Part shown: one piece after another, positions 37,350 through 45,157 of the stretch
How the letters are laid out: each line of letters opens with the position of its first letter
Position numbering within the stretch: the first letter of the stretch is position 1
Translations under genes and position numbers: made by a program
From: Deltaproteobacteria bacterium
GTDB taxonomy: Bacteria; Myxococcota_A; UBA796; GCA-2862545
DNA: 64,000 nucleotides
Assembly: GCA_006226595.1 (NCBI GenBank)
Contig: SBGP01000056.1
Span: 1 to 64,000 of the forward strand
Reading direction: 5' to 3'
Notes under the pieces: model-generated
Seen by the model: the letters and a program-made list of their open reading frames with translations, nothing else
What the model was told of the DNA's origin: nothing
Database searches by the model: none

Positions 37350-38401
37350 TTGGCTGCCGTGTCGGTGGGGAGCGAGGGCTCGAGGCGACGCACGCCGGCG
37401 AGCACCTTCTCCAGGGTCTCGATGGCCACCACGCGAAGCGCCGGCTCGGCATCGAGCACGGGCGAGGTGTACACGCGGGACGCGAGGTCGTAGATGCGGT
37501 CGAGCACCTCTTCGAGGGCGCCCCCGTCGCGGAAGCGGCGGATGACCTCGTCGACCTGCTCGTCGGTGGTCTCGTCGCGCGGGGTGGCCAGCACCTCCAT
37601 GAGCCAGGTCGCCTCTTCGGGGTAGAGCCGCATGTGCTCGACGACCAGGGCCGAGACCTTGCCCTCGCGGACGTCCGCTCCGACGGCCTCGCGACCCTTC
37701 TGGCCGTAGAGGTCGATGACGTCGTCCTGGATCTGGAAGATCGTGCCGATGGTCGCGAAGGCGTCGGCCACCGCGGTCGCCTGCGCCTCGCTGCGCCCGG
37801 CGAGCAGCGCCGAGCCGTAGATGGGCAGCGCGAAGAAGCCCGCGGTCTTGCCGTGCACGGCGCGCACGTAGTCGTCCCAGCCGAAGCGCCGGCTGTCGAG
37901 CAGGGTCATCTCCAGGCTCTGACCACGCACCGTGTCCGCCGCGTAGTGGGAGAGCGCACGCGAGAGCAGCCAGCGAACCCCGTGATCGCAGGTGAGCTCG
38001 TCGAGGGCGAGGGTCGGGAGCATGAGGAGCAGGTCGCCGGCGTTGATCGCCTGCGCCATGCCGTGCCGCACCCACAGGGTGGGCGCGTCGCGTCGCATCC
38101 GGTCGCCGTCCTGGAGGTCGTCGTGGATGAGCGAGGCGTTGTGCAGCAGCTCGCAAGCCGCCGCCCACGGCACCGCGTCGTCGTAGGACGCGCCCATCGA
38201 GAGCGCCGAGGCGATGGCCAGCTTGGCGCGGATGCGCTTGCCGCCGGTGGTGAGATGCTCGACCACCATGGCGCCGCAGCGCTCCAGCTTGTCGCCGGCC
38301 GCGAGCCGGATCATCAGCCGCTCGACCCGGTCGGTGGGTGCGGCGGGCTTCGACGCGGGAGGGGCGTCGGGGACCAGACGGATGTGGGGCTGTTGGGACA
38401 A
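37346..38401 (-). CDS. crtE: Polyprenyl diphosphate synthase, probably geranylgeranyl diphosphate synthase
   Basis: A 351-aa trans-prenyltransferase. The first Asp-rich motif is D-D-L-Q-D at 94-98 in L-I-H-D-D-L-Q-D-G-D, and the second is D-D-V-I-D at 226-230. G-G-K-R-I-R-A-K near 53-60 binds the diphosphate. The residues before the first motif (L-L-H-N-A-S) are small or medium, compatible with a C20 product, and the position between crtL and crtB makes GGPP the likely product; a longer chain is not excluded. The start is a TTG with GGAGG four bases upstream, which directly follows the crtL stop. Confidence 0.93.
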   Translation of the reverse strand: MSQQPHIRLVPDAPPASKPAAPTDRVERLMIRLAAGDKLERCGAMVVEHLTTGGKRIRAKLAIASALSMGASYDDAVPWAAACELLHNASLIHDDLQDGDRMRRDAPTLWVRHGMAQAINAGDLLLMLPTLALDELTCDHGVRWLLSRALSHYAADTVRGQSLEMTLLDSRRFGWDDYVRAVHGKTAGFFALPIYGSALLAGRSEAQATAVADAFATIGTIFQIQDDVIDLYGQKGREAVGADVREGKVSALVVEHMRLYPEEATWLMEVLATPRDETTDEQVDEVIRRFRDGGALEEVLDRIYDLASRVYTSPVLDAEPALRVVAIETLEKVLAGVRRLEPSLPTDTAAK

Positions 38402-38410
38402 GCGACCTCC

Positions 38411-39736
38411 TCAGGAAGCTTTCGGGGCCAGTGCGGCGCCGGTACCCGCCGGGGCGACGCCCAAGCGGTTCCCGGCGCCAGATGCGCTCCGGGACGGGTT
38501 CACGGATGCAGGGGCGGCGGCCCCGGCCCGGGCCGCAATGGACCGGGAAGTGAGAAGCGGACGAAGCAGCGTCACGGGCTGGCTGATCCCGGCGAGGACG
38601 AGCCACCAGCGGAGCCTGGTCGGCAAGAGCGCGAACATACGCAGCATTGCCCGGCAGGTGTCGGCGAGACCGCCGTCGTGCGCCAGGTAGGTTCGGGCGA
38701 GATCTGCAGGGAGCTGGAAGAAGGCGTCGAAGAAGGCGGCCTGATCCGCGTGCGGCAGTCCGGCGACGAAGCGCGCCCCGAACAGGCGAAGCTCGCGGAC
38801 GCGGCGGGCCTCGTCGGACCACAGCACGTCCCAGCATGCCCGCGCCGCCGTCTCGACCGGGTCGTCGAGCGTCTCCGCGAGGCGCGCGGCGAAGGGGCCG
38901 GCGAGCGCGAGGCTGGCAGCGAGCTGGTAGCCGGTGGCGGGGTGGACCATGCCGGCGGCGGCACCGAAGGCGAGCACCGGGCTGTCGAGGTCGGGAAGCG
39001 CCGAGTCCATCGGGATCACGCAGTGCTCGTGCACCTCGATCTCTCCCGTGAGTCCCAGAGACGCGAGGCGCGCACGAAGCCGCTGCTCGAGCAGGGACCA
39101 GGCGGGGGCGCGGTCGGTGATCAGCGCGGTCTCTTCGACGAAGAGCTCGTTCGCGGACACCGGCAAGGCGTAGAGGAAGGTGCCGTCCTGCGGACCCGAG
39201 AAGTCCATGAACAACGGCGTCTTCATGCCGTGGTCGCCGTGCAGGGTGGCCCCGAGCGCGACCTGGGCGTGGCGGGCGTCGGCGCGACCGAGCACCCGGC
39301 GGTGCCCCGAGCAGTCCACCACCCGACGCGCGACGAGGCGATCGCCCGTGTCGAGCACGACCTCGAAGGCCTTGCCCTGCTGGGTGACGCTCGTGACGCG
39401 GGCTCGCACCCACGCACACCCTTCGCACGCCGTTTGGAGCAGGCGATGCAAGATCCGGCTGTTCAGCCTCAGGTACTCGCGGTGGACCGCGCGCGTGCCG
39501 GCGCTGGTCGCAAAGCGCACGTGATCCCACTGACCGCACACCGCGGGCGCGAGATCCTCGGGGAGATCCTCGGCGAACAGCCCGAAGCTCGCCTCGAACT
39601 GATCGGGCGAGGGATCGACGATGCACACCCCCACGCCGCGGGACGTGAGCTCGGCCGCCAGACGAAGTCCCGCGGGACCTGCTCCGACGAGCAGGACCTC
39701 GATGCTTTCTGGCTTTTGGCGAAGGTCGGTGGACAT
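38411..39736 (-). CDS. crtL: Lycopene cyclase, CrtL type
   Basis: A 441-aa FAD/NAD(P)-binding-fold cyclase. The N-terminal dinucleotide motif is V-G-A-G-P-A-G-L near 19-26. CrtL-family marks are T-F-L-Y-A-L-P-V-S-A-N-E-L-F-V-E-E-T-A-L-I and G-A-A-A-G-M-V-H-P-A-T-G-Y, close to cyanobacterial and plant lycopene beta-cyclases and unlike the small CrtYc/CrtYd pair of well-known myxobacteria. The ATG at 39736 is preferred over an upstream in-frame ATG (39772) because that one lies inside the promoter/operator. It is the first gene of the crtL-crtE-crtB-carH operon. The last 40 residues are an Ala/Gly/Ser-rich tail. Confidence 0.93.
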   Translation of the reverse strand: MSTDLRQKPESIEVLLVGAGPAGLRLAAELTSRGVGVCIVDPSPDQFEASFGLFAEDLPEDLAPAVCGQWDHVRFATSAGTRAVHREYLRLNSRILHRLLQTACEGCAWVRARVTSVTQQGKAFEVVLDTGDRLVARRVVDCSGHRRVLGRADARHAQVALGATLHGDHGMKTPLFMDFSGPQDGTFLYALPVSANELFVEETALITDRAPAWSLLEQRLRARLASLGLTGEIEVHEHCVIPMDSALPDLDSPVLAFGAAAGMVHPATGYQLAASLALAGPFAARLAETLDDPVETAARACWDVLWSDEARRVRELRLFGARFVAGLPHADQAAFFDAFFQLPADLARTYLAHDGGLADTCRAMLRMFALLPTRLRWWLVLAGISQPVTLLRPLLTSRSIAARAGAAAPASVNPSRSASGAGNRLGVAPAGTGAALAPKAS

Positions 39737-39746
39737 TTGCAAACCC

Positions 39747-39796
39747 TGTGCATTGGTTGTATACCTATGCACAACCTTCCGTCAAGGGTGTGCACA
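39747..39796. promoter_or_regulatory. Putative CarH operator in the divergent crtL/crtC region
   Basis: A perfect 7-bp inverted repeat TGTGCAT-N13-ATGCACA (39747-39753 and 39767-39773) covers the crtL -10 region. A third half-site, the palindrome TGTGCACA, lies at 39789-39796, touching the crtC start. Similar half-sites placed over both divergent promoters are what a MerR-type repressor such as CarH would need. The link to CarH is inferred from gene context. Confidence 0.6.
39758..39785 (-). promoter_or_regulatory. Sigma70-type promoter of the crtL-crtE-crtB-carH operon
   Basis: On the minus strand TTGACG (39785-39780) and TATACA (39763-39758) are separated by 16 bp, with the transcript expected to start about 15 bases before the crtL ATG. 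The -10 element and spacer lie inside the putative CarH dyad. Confidence 0.65.
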
Positions 39797-40905
39797 TGCT
39801 TCGCATCACGAATCCTCAGGAAGCCCCGATGGCTGGCGCCCTCGCCGCCCGTGGCGGATTCTCCTGGTGGTACGCGGATCTCGTCGACGACGCGGGCAAC
39901 GGCGTCGTGCTCATCCCCTCGTGGGGCCTGCCGTTCCTTCCGGGCTACGCGTCCGCCGCGCGAAAGGGTGCCGCCCCCACCGCGGGAAGCCGGCCGTCGA
40001 TCGCGCTCTCCGTGTACGAGAACGGGCGTTGCGCCTACTACCTGCTCCAGGAGATCGCCCCGGATCAGGCCTCCCATCACGGGCACGCGCTGCGCTTCGG
40101 CAACAGTGTGTTCGACTTCGGCAACGGCGCGCTCGACGCCCGGCTGGACCTCGAAGCGCCGGGTGGAAAGCTCACGGGGACGATCCAGGTGAAGGGGGTG
40201 CCGCGCCGCGATGTCGAGGGCCGCCCGATCGACCACGAGACCCACGAGTGGTGCCCGCTCGCGGGACCGGCCACCGGACGCTGGTCGTTGTCCACGCCCG
40301 AGCGTCGCTTCGAGGGCGAGGGATCCGCGTACATCGATCGCAACGCGGGCCTCGCCGATCTCGAGTCCCTCGGCGTCGCCCGGTGGACGTGGACGAGAGT
40401 GGTGCTCCCGGACCGGCTTCGCATCGCCTACGCGCTGTGGGGAGAGGACGGCAGCTGCGAGGCCACCCTGGTCGACATCCACGAGGATGGCCGCACCGAG
40501 GCGCTCCCCGCGACCGTGCTCCCCTCCTCCGAGCGTCGGAACCTGTGGGGGCTGTCGTGGTGGCCGACCCTGCGTCTCGCGGCCGGCGAGCGTCAGATGA
40601 CCATCCGGGTAAGCCACCGCCCCGATGACGGCCCGTTCTACCAGCGCAGCGTGGTCCACGTGCGCACCGAGGTCGGCGAGGCCCACGGGATCTCCGAGGT
40701 CTGCGACAGCCGACGCATCGACCTCGGCTGGCAGCGCCCGCTGGTGCAGATGTGCGTGCACAAGCCGCACAGCCGCAACTCCATCTGGTTGCCCCTGTTC
40801 GCGGGCCCGCGCGAGGGCCGCGTGATGCGCCTGTTCGCCAACCTCTCCTCGCTCCTCGGTCTTCCCGGAAGCCGCCGCCCCGTGCGGCAGATCGGGGGTA
40901 CCTGA
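39796..40905 (+). CDS. crtC: CrtC-like carotenoid 1,2-hydratase
   Basis: A 369-aa protein of the CrtC/AttH lipocalin-like superfamily. Supporting segments are the N-terminal F-S-W-W-Y-A-D-L-V-D-D and a central F-E-G-E-G-S-A-Y-I-D-R-N-A-G followed by R-W-T-W-T-R-V, which corresponds to the G-Y-x-D-x-N-x-G...W-x-W-x-R core of carotenoid hydratases. These enzymes add water to the psi end of acyclic or monocyclic carotenoids. The ATG at 39796 has AAGGG at seven bases. Its stop overlaps the next ATG (TGATG), so it is coupled to the CrtD-like desaturase. There is no signal peptide. Similarity is moderate, so a related hydrolase-like role is possible. Confidence 0.78.
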   Translation: MLRITNPQEAPMAGALAARGGFSWWYADLVDDAGNGVVLIPSWGLPFLPGYASAARKGAAPTAGSRPSIALSVYENGRCAYYLLQEIAPDQASHHGHALRFGNSVFDFGNGALDARLDLEAPGGKLTGTIQVKGVPRRDVEGRPIDHETHEWCPLAGPATGRWSLSTPERRFEGEGSAYIDRNAGLADLESLGVARWTWTRVVLPDRLRIAYALWGEDGSCEATLVDIHEDGRTEALPATVLPSSERRNLWGLSWWPTLRLAAGERQMTIRVSHRPDDGPFYQRSVVHVRTEVGEAHGISEVCDSRRIDLGWQRPLVQMCVHKPHSRNSIWLPLFAGPREGRVMRLFANLSSLLGLPGSRRPVRQIGGT

Positions 40906-42377
40906 TGGGCGTCGTCGTCATCGGCGCCGGCATGGGCGGGCTCGCCGCCGCCATCGAGCTCGCGGCCACGGGCGTCGAGGTGGACCTGTTCGAGGCGGGT
41001 CCTCGCGTCGGTGGCAAGGCCGACGAAGTCCTCGTCGATGGCGTGGCCGTCGATACCGGACCGACCCTGCTCACCCTGCCGCACGTCGCCGCGGCCCTGT
41101 TCCGCGCCGGGGGACGCGACATCAGCGAGGCAGTCGACCTCGTTCGCCCGGATCCGGCCTTCCGCTACCACTACCCGGACCGCACCACCGTCGACGTCCA
41201 CCACGCCGTCGACGACACCCTGGCCTCGGTCGCCGCCTCCCTGGGCCCCGCCGCCGCCGAGCAGCTCGACGCCCACCTCGCGCGGGCACGTCGCATCTGG
41301 GAGGCCTCCTCGGACTACTTCGTGTTCGGGGCCGCTCCGACCTTCCAGCGCATCCTCACCCTCGGGCCCCGCGCATGGTGGAGCCTCGCGCGCATCGATG
41401 CCCACAAGACCCTGTGGGACGTGATCTGCGACGACGTCGAAGACGAGCGGCTCCGCTGGCTGCTCGCCCGCTACGCCACGTACAACGGGAGCGACGTGCG
41501 CACGGCCCCCGCGACGCTGGCATGCATCGCCTGGGTCGAGCTCGGGCTCGGCGCCTGGGGCATCCGCGGCGGCATGCACGCGCTCGCCACCGCCCTCGCC
41601 GACACGGCCCGCCAGCTCGGTGTCCGCATCCACCTCGACACGCCCGTCGAGCGCATCGAGGTCAACGCCGACCGCGCCGTGGCCGCCGTGCATGCCGGAC
41701 GACGCGTCGCGTGCGAAGCCGTGGTGTGCAACGCCGACGCCGCACACCTCTACGCAAGCCTGCTCCCCGAGTCCTCCCGCGACGCCGTCCGGGTGTCTCC
41801 GGACACCAGCACCTCGGGCTGGGTCGGCGTGTTCCGCGCGCGTCCCCAGGACGACCGGGTCGCGCACGAGGTCGTGTTCCCGGAGCACTACCTCGACGAG
41901 TTCGCCGACCTCTTCGGTCACCATCGCACACCGCGCGATCCCACGATCTACACCTGCGCACTGTCCCGCGCGCACGGCCGCGACACCTGGGACGACGGCG
42001 AGCCCGTGTTCGCGATGATCAACGCTCCTGCGCACGCGCCGGACGATCAGCCCGACTGGAAGGCCCTCGCGCGGCACCGCCTCGTGCGCTCGGGCCTGCT
42101 CGACCGCGACGACCGCCTGGTGTGGCAGCGCACACCGACCAGCCTGGCGCGGCGTTTTCCCGACACCGGCGGCGCGATCTACGGCGCCGCATCGAGCTCC
42201 CTGTTCTCGGCCTTCCGACGCCCCGCAAACCGTGTGCACAAGCTGCACGGCCTGTACCTGGCCGGCGGCAGCGCGCATCCGGGCGGAGGGGTGCCCCTGT
42301 GTCTGCAGTCCGGGCGGCAAGCCGCCTTCGAGCTCGTCTCCGACCTCGGTCTCTCTCACCAGCTGGTGGCCAAATGA
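40905..42377 (+). CDS. crtD: CrtI/CrtD-family carotenoid desaturase
   Basis: A 490-aa FAD-dependent phytoene-desaturase-family protein. The FAD loop is V-I-G-A-G-M-G-G-L-A-A-A at the N-terminus, then E-A-G-P-R-V-G-G-K-A. The C-terminal signature L-Y-L-A-G-G-S-A-H-P-G-G-G-V-P-L is typical of CrtI and CrtD proteins. Adjacency to CrtC, as in photosynthetic proteobacteria and Myxococcus, favours a 3,4-desaturase (CrtD) over the main phytoene desaturase, but the family fold alone cannot decide. It is coupled on both sides by overlapping stop-start codons (TGATG and ATGA). Confidence 0.88.
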   Translation: MGVVVIGAGMGGLAAAIELAATGVEVDLFEAGPRVGGKADEVLVDGVAVDTGPTLLTLPHVAAALFRAGGRDISEAVDLVRPDPAFRYHYPDRTTVDVHHAVDDTLASVAASLGPAAAEQLDAHLARARRIWEASSDYFVFGAAPTFQRILTLGPRAWWSLARIDAHKTLWDVICDDVEDERLRWLLARYATYNGSDVRTAPATLACIAWVELGLGAWGIRGGMHALATALADTARQLGVRIHLDTPVERIEVNADRAVAAVHAGRRVACEAVVCNADAAHLYASLLPESSRDAVRVSPDTSTSGWVGVFRARPQDDRVAHEVVFPEHYLDEFADLFGHHRTPRDPTIYTCALSRAHGRDTWDDGEPVFAMINAPAHAPDDQPDWKALARHRLVRSGLLDRDDRLVWQRTPTSLARRFPDTGGAIYGAASSSLFSAFRRPANRVHKLHGLYLAGGSAHPGGGVPLCLQSGRQAAFELVSDLGLSHQLVAK

Positions 42378-43021
42378 TCGCCCTGCTCCTCGCCTCCGCC
42401 TTCGGCGGTCAGTTCCTGCTCGAAATGGACACGGCCTCCGACGCCAAGGTGCCCGTGCTCGGCTGGCAGAAGTCCGTGACCCACACCCTCGCCCTGGTCG
42501 AGCTCACCGAGGACAACGAGTGGGTGCAGACCGTGTGCGACGTGGAGGTGCGCGACAAGGCGCCGCTCGCTCGCACCATCCTCCCCGATGCCTTCGTCAG
42601 CTCCCTGCCGGTGATCCGCGCGAAGATCGCCCTCGGAGAGGACCACTTCGAGGTCGACCTCGGCGTGTCGCGGGTGGGCTTCACCGAAGGCCCGATTCCC
42701 GAGACCGCGGACGCGCCCAACGTGATCGATCACGAGGGCGACGGCCGCCCTGGCGCCACGGTCCAGGTGATGATCATCGGCTTCGGCACCTACGGCCTCG
42801 ACGTCGTCCAGGAGTCGCGGGCCGTGCTCCACGGCAAGCGCGACGGCGACGGCTGGAGCGGCACCCTGGAGACGCAGCTGCTCGCCCAGCGCGTACTCTC
42901 CGCCGACCACCGGCTGCTGGCCGGGAGCCCCGAGCTGCGAACCGCCGACGAGCGCTCGTCGTTCACGCTCCACCCGACCACCGCGAAGTCCTGTGCCGAC
43001 CTGCCCAAGCTCGAGACCTGA
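42374..43021 (+). CDS. Secreted protein of unknown function at the end of the crtCD operon
   Basis: I do not recognise this 215-aa protein. Its ATG overlaps the desaturase stop (ATGA). The leader M-I-A-L-L-L-A-S-A-F-G-G is a short signal peptide without a lipobox. The mature part contains D-H-E-G-D-G-R-P-G, a calcium-loop-like segment common in secreted delta-proteobacterial proteins, in a beta-rich chain. Cys are few. Translational coupling to crtD suggests an envelope role related to carotenoid deposition, but this is only context. It is followed at once by the fold-back element. Confidence 0.72.
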   Translation: MIALLLASAFGGQFLLEMDTASDAKVPVLGWQKSVTHTLALVELTEDNEWVQTVCDVEVRDKAPLARTILPDAFVSSLPVIRAKIALGEDHFEVDLGVSRVGFTEGPIPETADAPNVIDHEGDGRPGATVQVMIIGFGTYGLDVVQESRAVLHGKRDGDGWSGTLETQLLAQRVLSADHRLLAGSPELRTADERSSFTLHPTTAKSCADLPKLET

Positions 43022-43024
43022 GGC

Positions 43025-43193
43025 CTAGTACCCACAACCAGAAGTGCTGTCCGGGATACCGCCGGTCCAGGTGCGTCGCCCGGGGTGGACGCGCCCGCGA
43101 AGCATGCTGGAGCATGTGCCAAGGGCCGGCCGGCGTGGGCGGCGTGCCTGGCTCGGCGCAAACCCGGACATGACCTCGGGGTGGGGGTACTAG
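43025..43193. repeat. Symmetric ~168-bp fold-back (long inverted repeat) element
   Basis: The gap between two convergent genes is one long imperfect inverted repeat. Ends read CTAGTACCC (43025) and GGGTACTAG (to 43193). Inner arms include TGTCCGGG pairing with CCCGGACA, and the exact centre is CATGCT-GG-AGCATG (43103-43116). Aligning the left arm with the reverse complement of the right arm by hand gives about 65-70% identity over 75 bp. The right end contains the TAG stop of the PDZ gene. No coding frame is credible. It could be a MITE-like element, a structured RNA or a large bidirectional terminator. Confidence 0.8.
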
Positions 43194-44170
43194 CCCTCTT
43201 CCTCGGGCATGGTCCGCCGCCGGATCTCGACCACCCGCTCGGGCTCGCCGGCGACGACGAGCTCGACCTCGGTGCCTTCGGGACCGAGCGCCCGCTCGAC
43301 GAACTCGCGCAGCGCGAGACCCGCGGTGGGCTCGCCGTCGATCTCGACGACGACGTCCCCCGGGCCGAGGCCGGCTTCGGCTGCGGCTCCGCCGTCGAGC
43401 ACCCGGGTGACCTCGATGCCATCGGGGTGTTCGCGGACCTCGGCGCCGAGGCCGGCGGTCTGGTAGGGCGGCAGGGCGAGGTCGGCGACGACGTCCTGTC
43501 CACGCTTGGGCGAGACCTCCACCGGCTCGGACCAGATGGTGAACACGCCATCCTTGCGGAACGCGCGCACCTGGCAGTCCGCGGGTGCGCGCGACTCGAG
43601 GTAGTAGCTGCCGTCGACGTCGGTCGCGACGCGGTTCCAGCAGCCCTGCACCCAGACCTTGCCGGCAGGACGCCCGTCCGCGTGGGTGACCATGCCAGTG
43701 ACTACGGCGGGGCCGCCCTCGAAGGACACGACCTCGTCGCAGGCGCCGTTGGAGAACGTGATCTGCGCCGCGCCGTAGCCGTCGAAGACGAGGCGGCCCG
43801 AAGTGACGCCGTCGGGGATGCGAAAGCGGACGGCATCCTCGTCGATACGGAGCTTGGCGCCCATACGGCCCGGGAACATCACGGCCCCCGAGGTTCCCGG
43901 GGGCACACCGGCCACCAGGCAGTTCACCCAACCCGGCTCGGCAGGCTCGATCTCGGGCTTCACGGGCTCGAGGAGCGGACGTTCCTCTCGCGGAGGACGG
44001 CGGCGACCGCGGACGATCTCGTCGCTCTGCACGGGAGCGACGACCACGGGCTCGGGACGCGCAAGCTCGCGCTCGACCACTTCGCCGCCTCGCTCAGGTG
44101 CGAGCAGCCACCACAGGCCGAGTGCGAGGAGCAGCCCGAGGGCCACGCCGGCTGGCACGCGCTTGTCCAC
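43190..44170 (-). CDS. Membrane-anchored PDZ-domain protein
   Basis: A 326-aa protein with one N-terminal membrane helix (A-G-V-A-L-G-L-L-L-A-L-G-L-W-W-L-L) and a periplasmic body. After a Pro/Arg/Glu-rich linker (about 30-70) comes a beta-rich region including a carboxypeptidase-regulatory-like segment (V-T-G-M-V-T-H-A-D-G-R-P-A-G, then D-V-D-G-S-Y-Y-L). The C-terminal 90 residues are a PDZ domain (G-A-A-A-E-A-G-L-G-P-G-D-V-V-V-E-I-D-G). No protease domain is present, so it probably acts as a binding or scaffold protein. The GTG start has GGAGG close by. Its stop codon lies inside the right end of the fold-back element. Confidence 0.82.
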   Translation of the reverse strand: MDKRVPAGVALGLLLALGLWWLLAPERGGEVVERELARPEPVVVAPVQSDEIVRGRRRPPREERPLLEPVKPEIEPAEPGWVNCLVAGVPPGTSGAVMFPGRMGAKLRIDEDAVRFRIPDGVTSGRLVFDGYGAAQITFSNGACDEVVSFEGGPAVVTGMVTHADGRPAGKVWVQGCWNRVATDVDGSYYLESRAPADCQVRAFRKDGVFTIWSEPVEVSPKRGQDVVADLALPPYQTAGLGAEVREHPDGIEVTRVLDGGAAAEAGLGPGDVVVEIDGEPTAGLALREFVERALGPEGTEVELVVAGEPERVVEIRRRTMPEEEG

Positions 44171-44261
44171 GGTCCTCCACCGAATCGCCCCTCCCCTATT
44201 GCGCTGTGGGGACCGCGGCCGTTCCCCTGACGGAAGCTGACCGACGGTGTAGGCTGACGCC

Positions 44262-45155
44262 GTGAAACGCATCCACCTCCCCAACAGCCGCGAAGCCCTC
44301 ACCTTCTCCGCCGACGTCCGGCGCCTGCCGGGCGAGGATCCGTGGCGCTGGGAAGGCGTGCTCCGACTCGGGGGCATGGCACTCGAGAGCGGGGCCAAGG
44401 CGGGCGCCTTCGCGTCGGCATGGATCGCGTGCCTTCCGTGGACCGACCGCAAGCACGAGCGCACCGAGGTGATCACGCTGTCGCTGATCACCGACCAGGC
44501 CCTGTCTCGCGAGCAGGTGGGTGCGTTGTGCCGACCGATCCTGCGCTCCGGGCGCCGGTGGTCCATGGACGGCGTGGTCACGCTGCCCACCGACGCCTTC
44601 CCCGCGCTCACCGCGAAGGACGAGCACATCTACCGCCTGTGGCGGCAGGACCGCCAGGGCCCCTACCGCCTGGCGCTGCGCAAGCTGGGGCCCCCGAGCG
44701 AGACCGAGCGACTCGACGAGGGCGCGCCGCCGGACGGACCCGAGGAGTATCTGAACGCCATCGCCGACACCGGAACCGACCCGGGAGACCGCTTCGATCG
44801 TGAGCGGCTCAAGCTCGCCTTCGCGACGCGCATCGCCCGCTCCATCGTCCAGGCGGACGGCGTGCTCGACGACCGCGAAGAACAGTACCTGCGCGAGAAC
44901 TTTGGCGGGGAGGTCCTCGCGAAGTTCGGACTCGACGAGGAAGCCAAGCTCGACCAGGCGATGGCCGAAGCCGAGGCCGAGCTGCCCGGCGCACTCGGCC
45001 ACCACGAGAAGCTCGCGCTGCTGTCGAGCTTCTTCGCCGCGTGCTGGGCCGACGGCAACGTCGACGTCCGCGAGCTGCGCGCACTCCGCGATGCCAGCGA
45101 GCTGCTCGGCCTGCACCCGCAAGAGGTCGCGGGCTACCTGCTCAAGGTGAAGTAG
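44262..45155 (+). CDS. TerB-like domain protein
   Basis: A 297-aa cytoplasmic protein. The first 180 residues are unassigned. Residues about 185-295 form a TerB-like helical bundle: I-A-R-S-I-V-Q-A-D-G-V-L-D-D-R-E-E-Q-Y-L and later F-F-A-A-C-W-A-D-G-N-V-D-V-R-E-L, two half-repeats each with the A-D-G-x-(L/V)-D-x-R-E acidic motif that binds metal in the tellurite-resistance TerB family. The GTG start lacks a strong ribosome site. It is divergent from the PDZ gene. No other ter genes are nearby, so a tellurite link should not be assumed. Confidence 0.82.
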   Translation: MKRIHLPNSREALTFSADVRRLPGEDPWRWEGVLRLGGMALESGAKAGAFASAWIACLPWTDRKHERTEVITLSLITDQALSREQVGALCRPILRSGRRWSMDGVVTLPTDAFPALTAKDEHIYRLWRQDRQGPYRLALRKLGPPSETERLDEGAPPDGPEEYLNAIADTGTDPGDRFDRERLKLAFATRIARSIVQADGVLDDREEQYLRENFGGEVLAKFGLDEEAKLDQAMAEAEAELPGALGHHEKLALLSSFFAACWADGNVDVRELRALRDASELLGLHPQEVAGYLLKVK

Positions 45156-45157
45156 CC

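Noticed and set aside
36381-39626. 1081-codon minus-strand frame spanning several crt genes
   Set aside because: Only its last 322 codons encode a recognisable protein (CrtB). The rest is the wrong frame of crtL and crtE, which are well defined in the other frames.
44262-45155. Tellurite resistance locus
   Set aside because: Only a TerB-like domain is present; no terA, terC, terD or terZ gene is adjacent.
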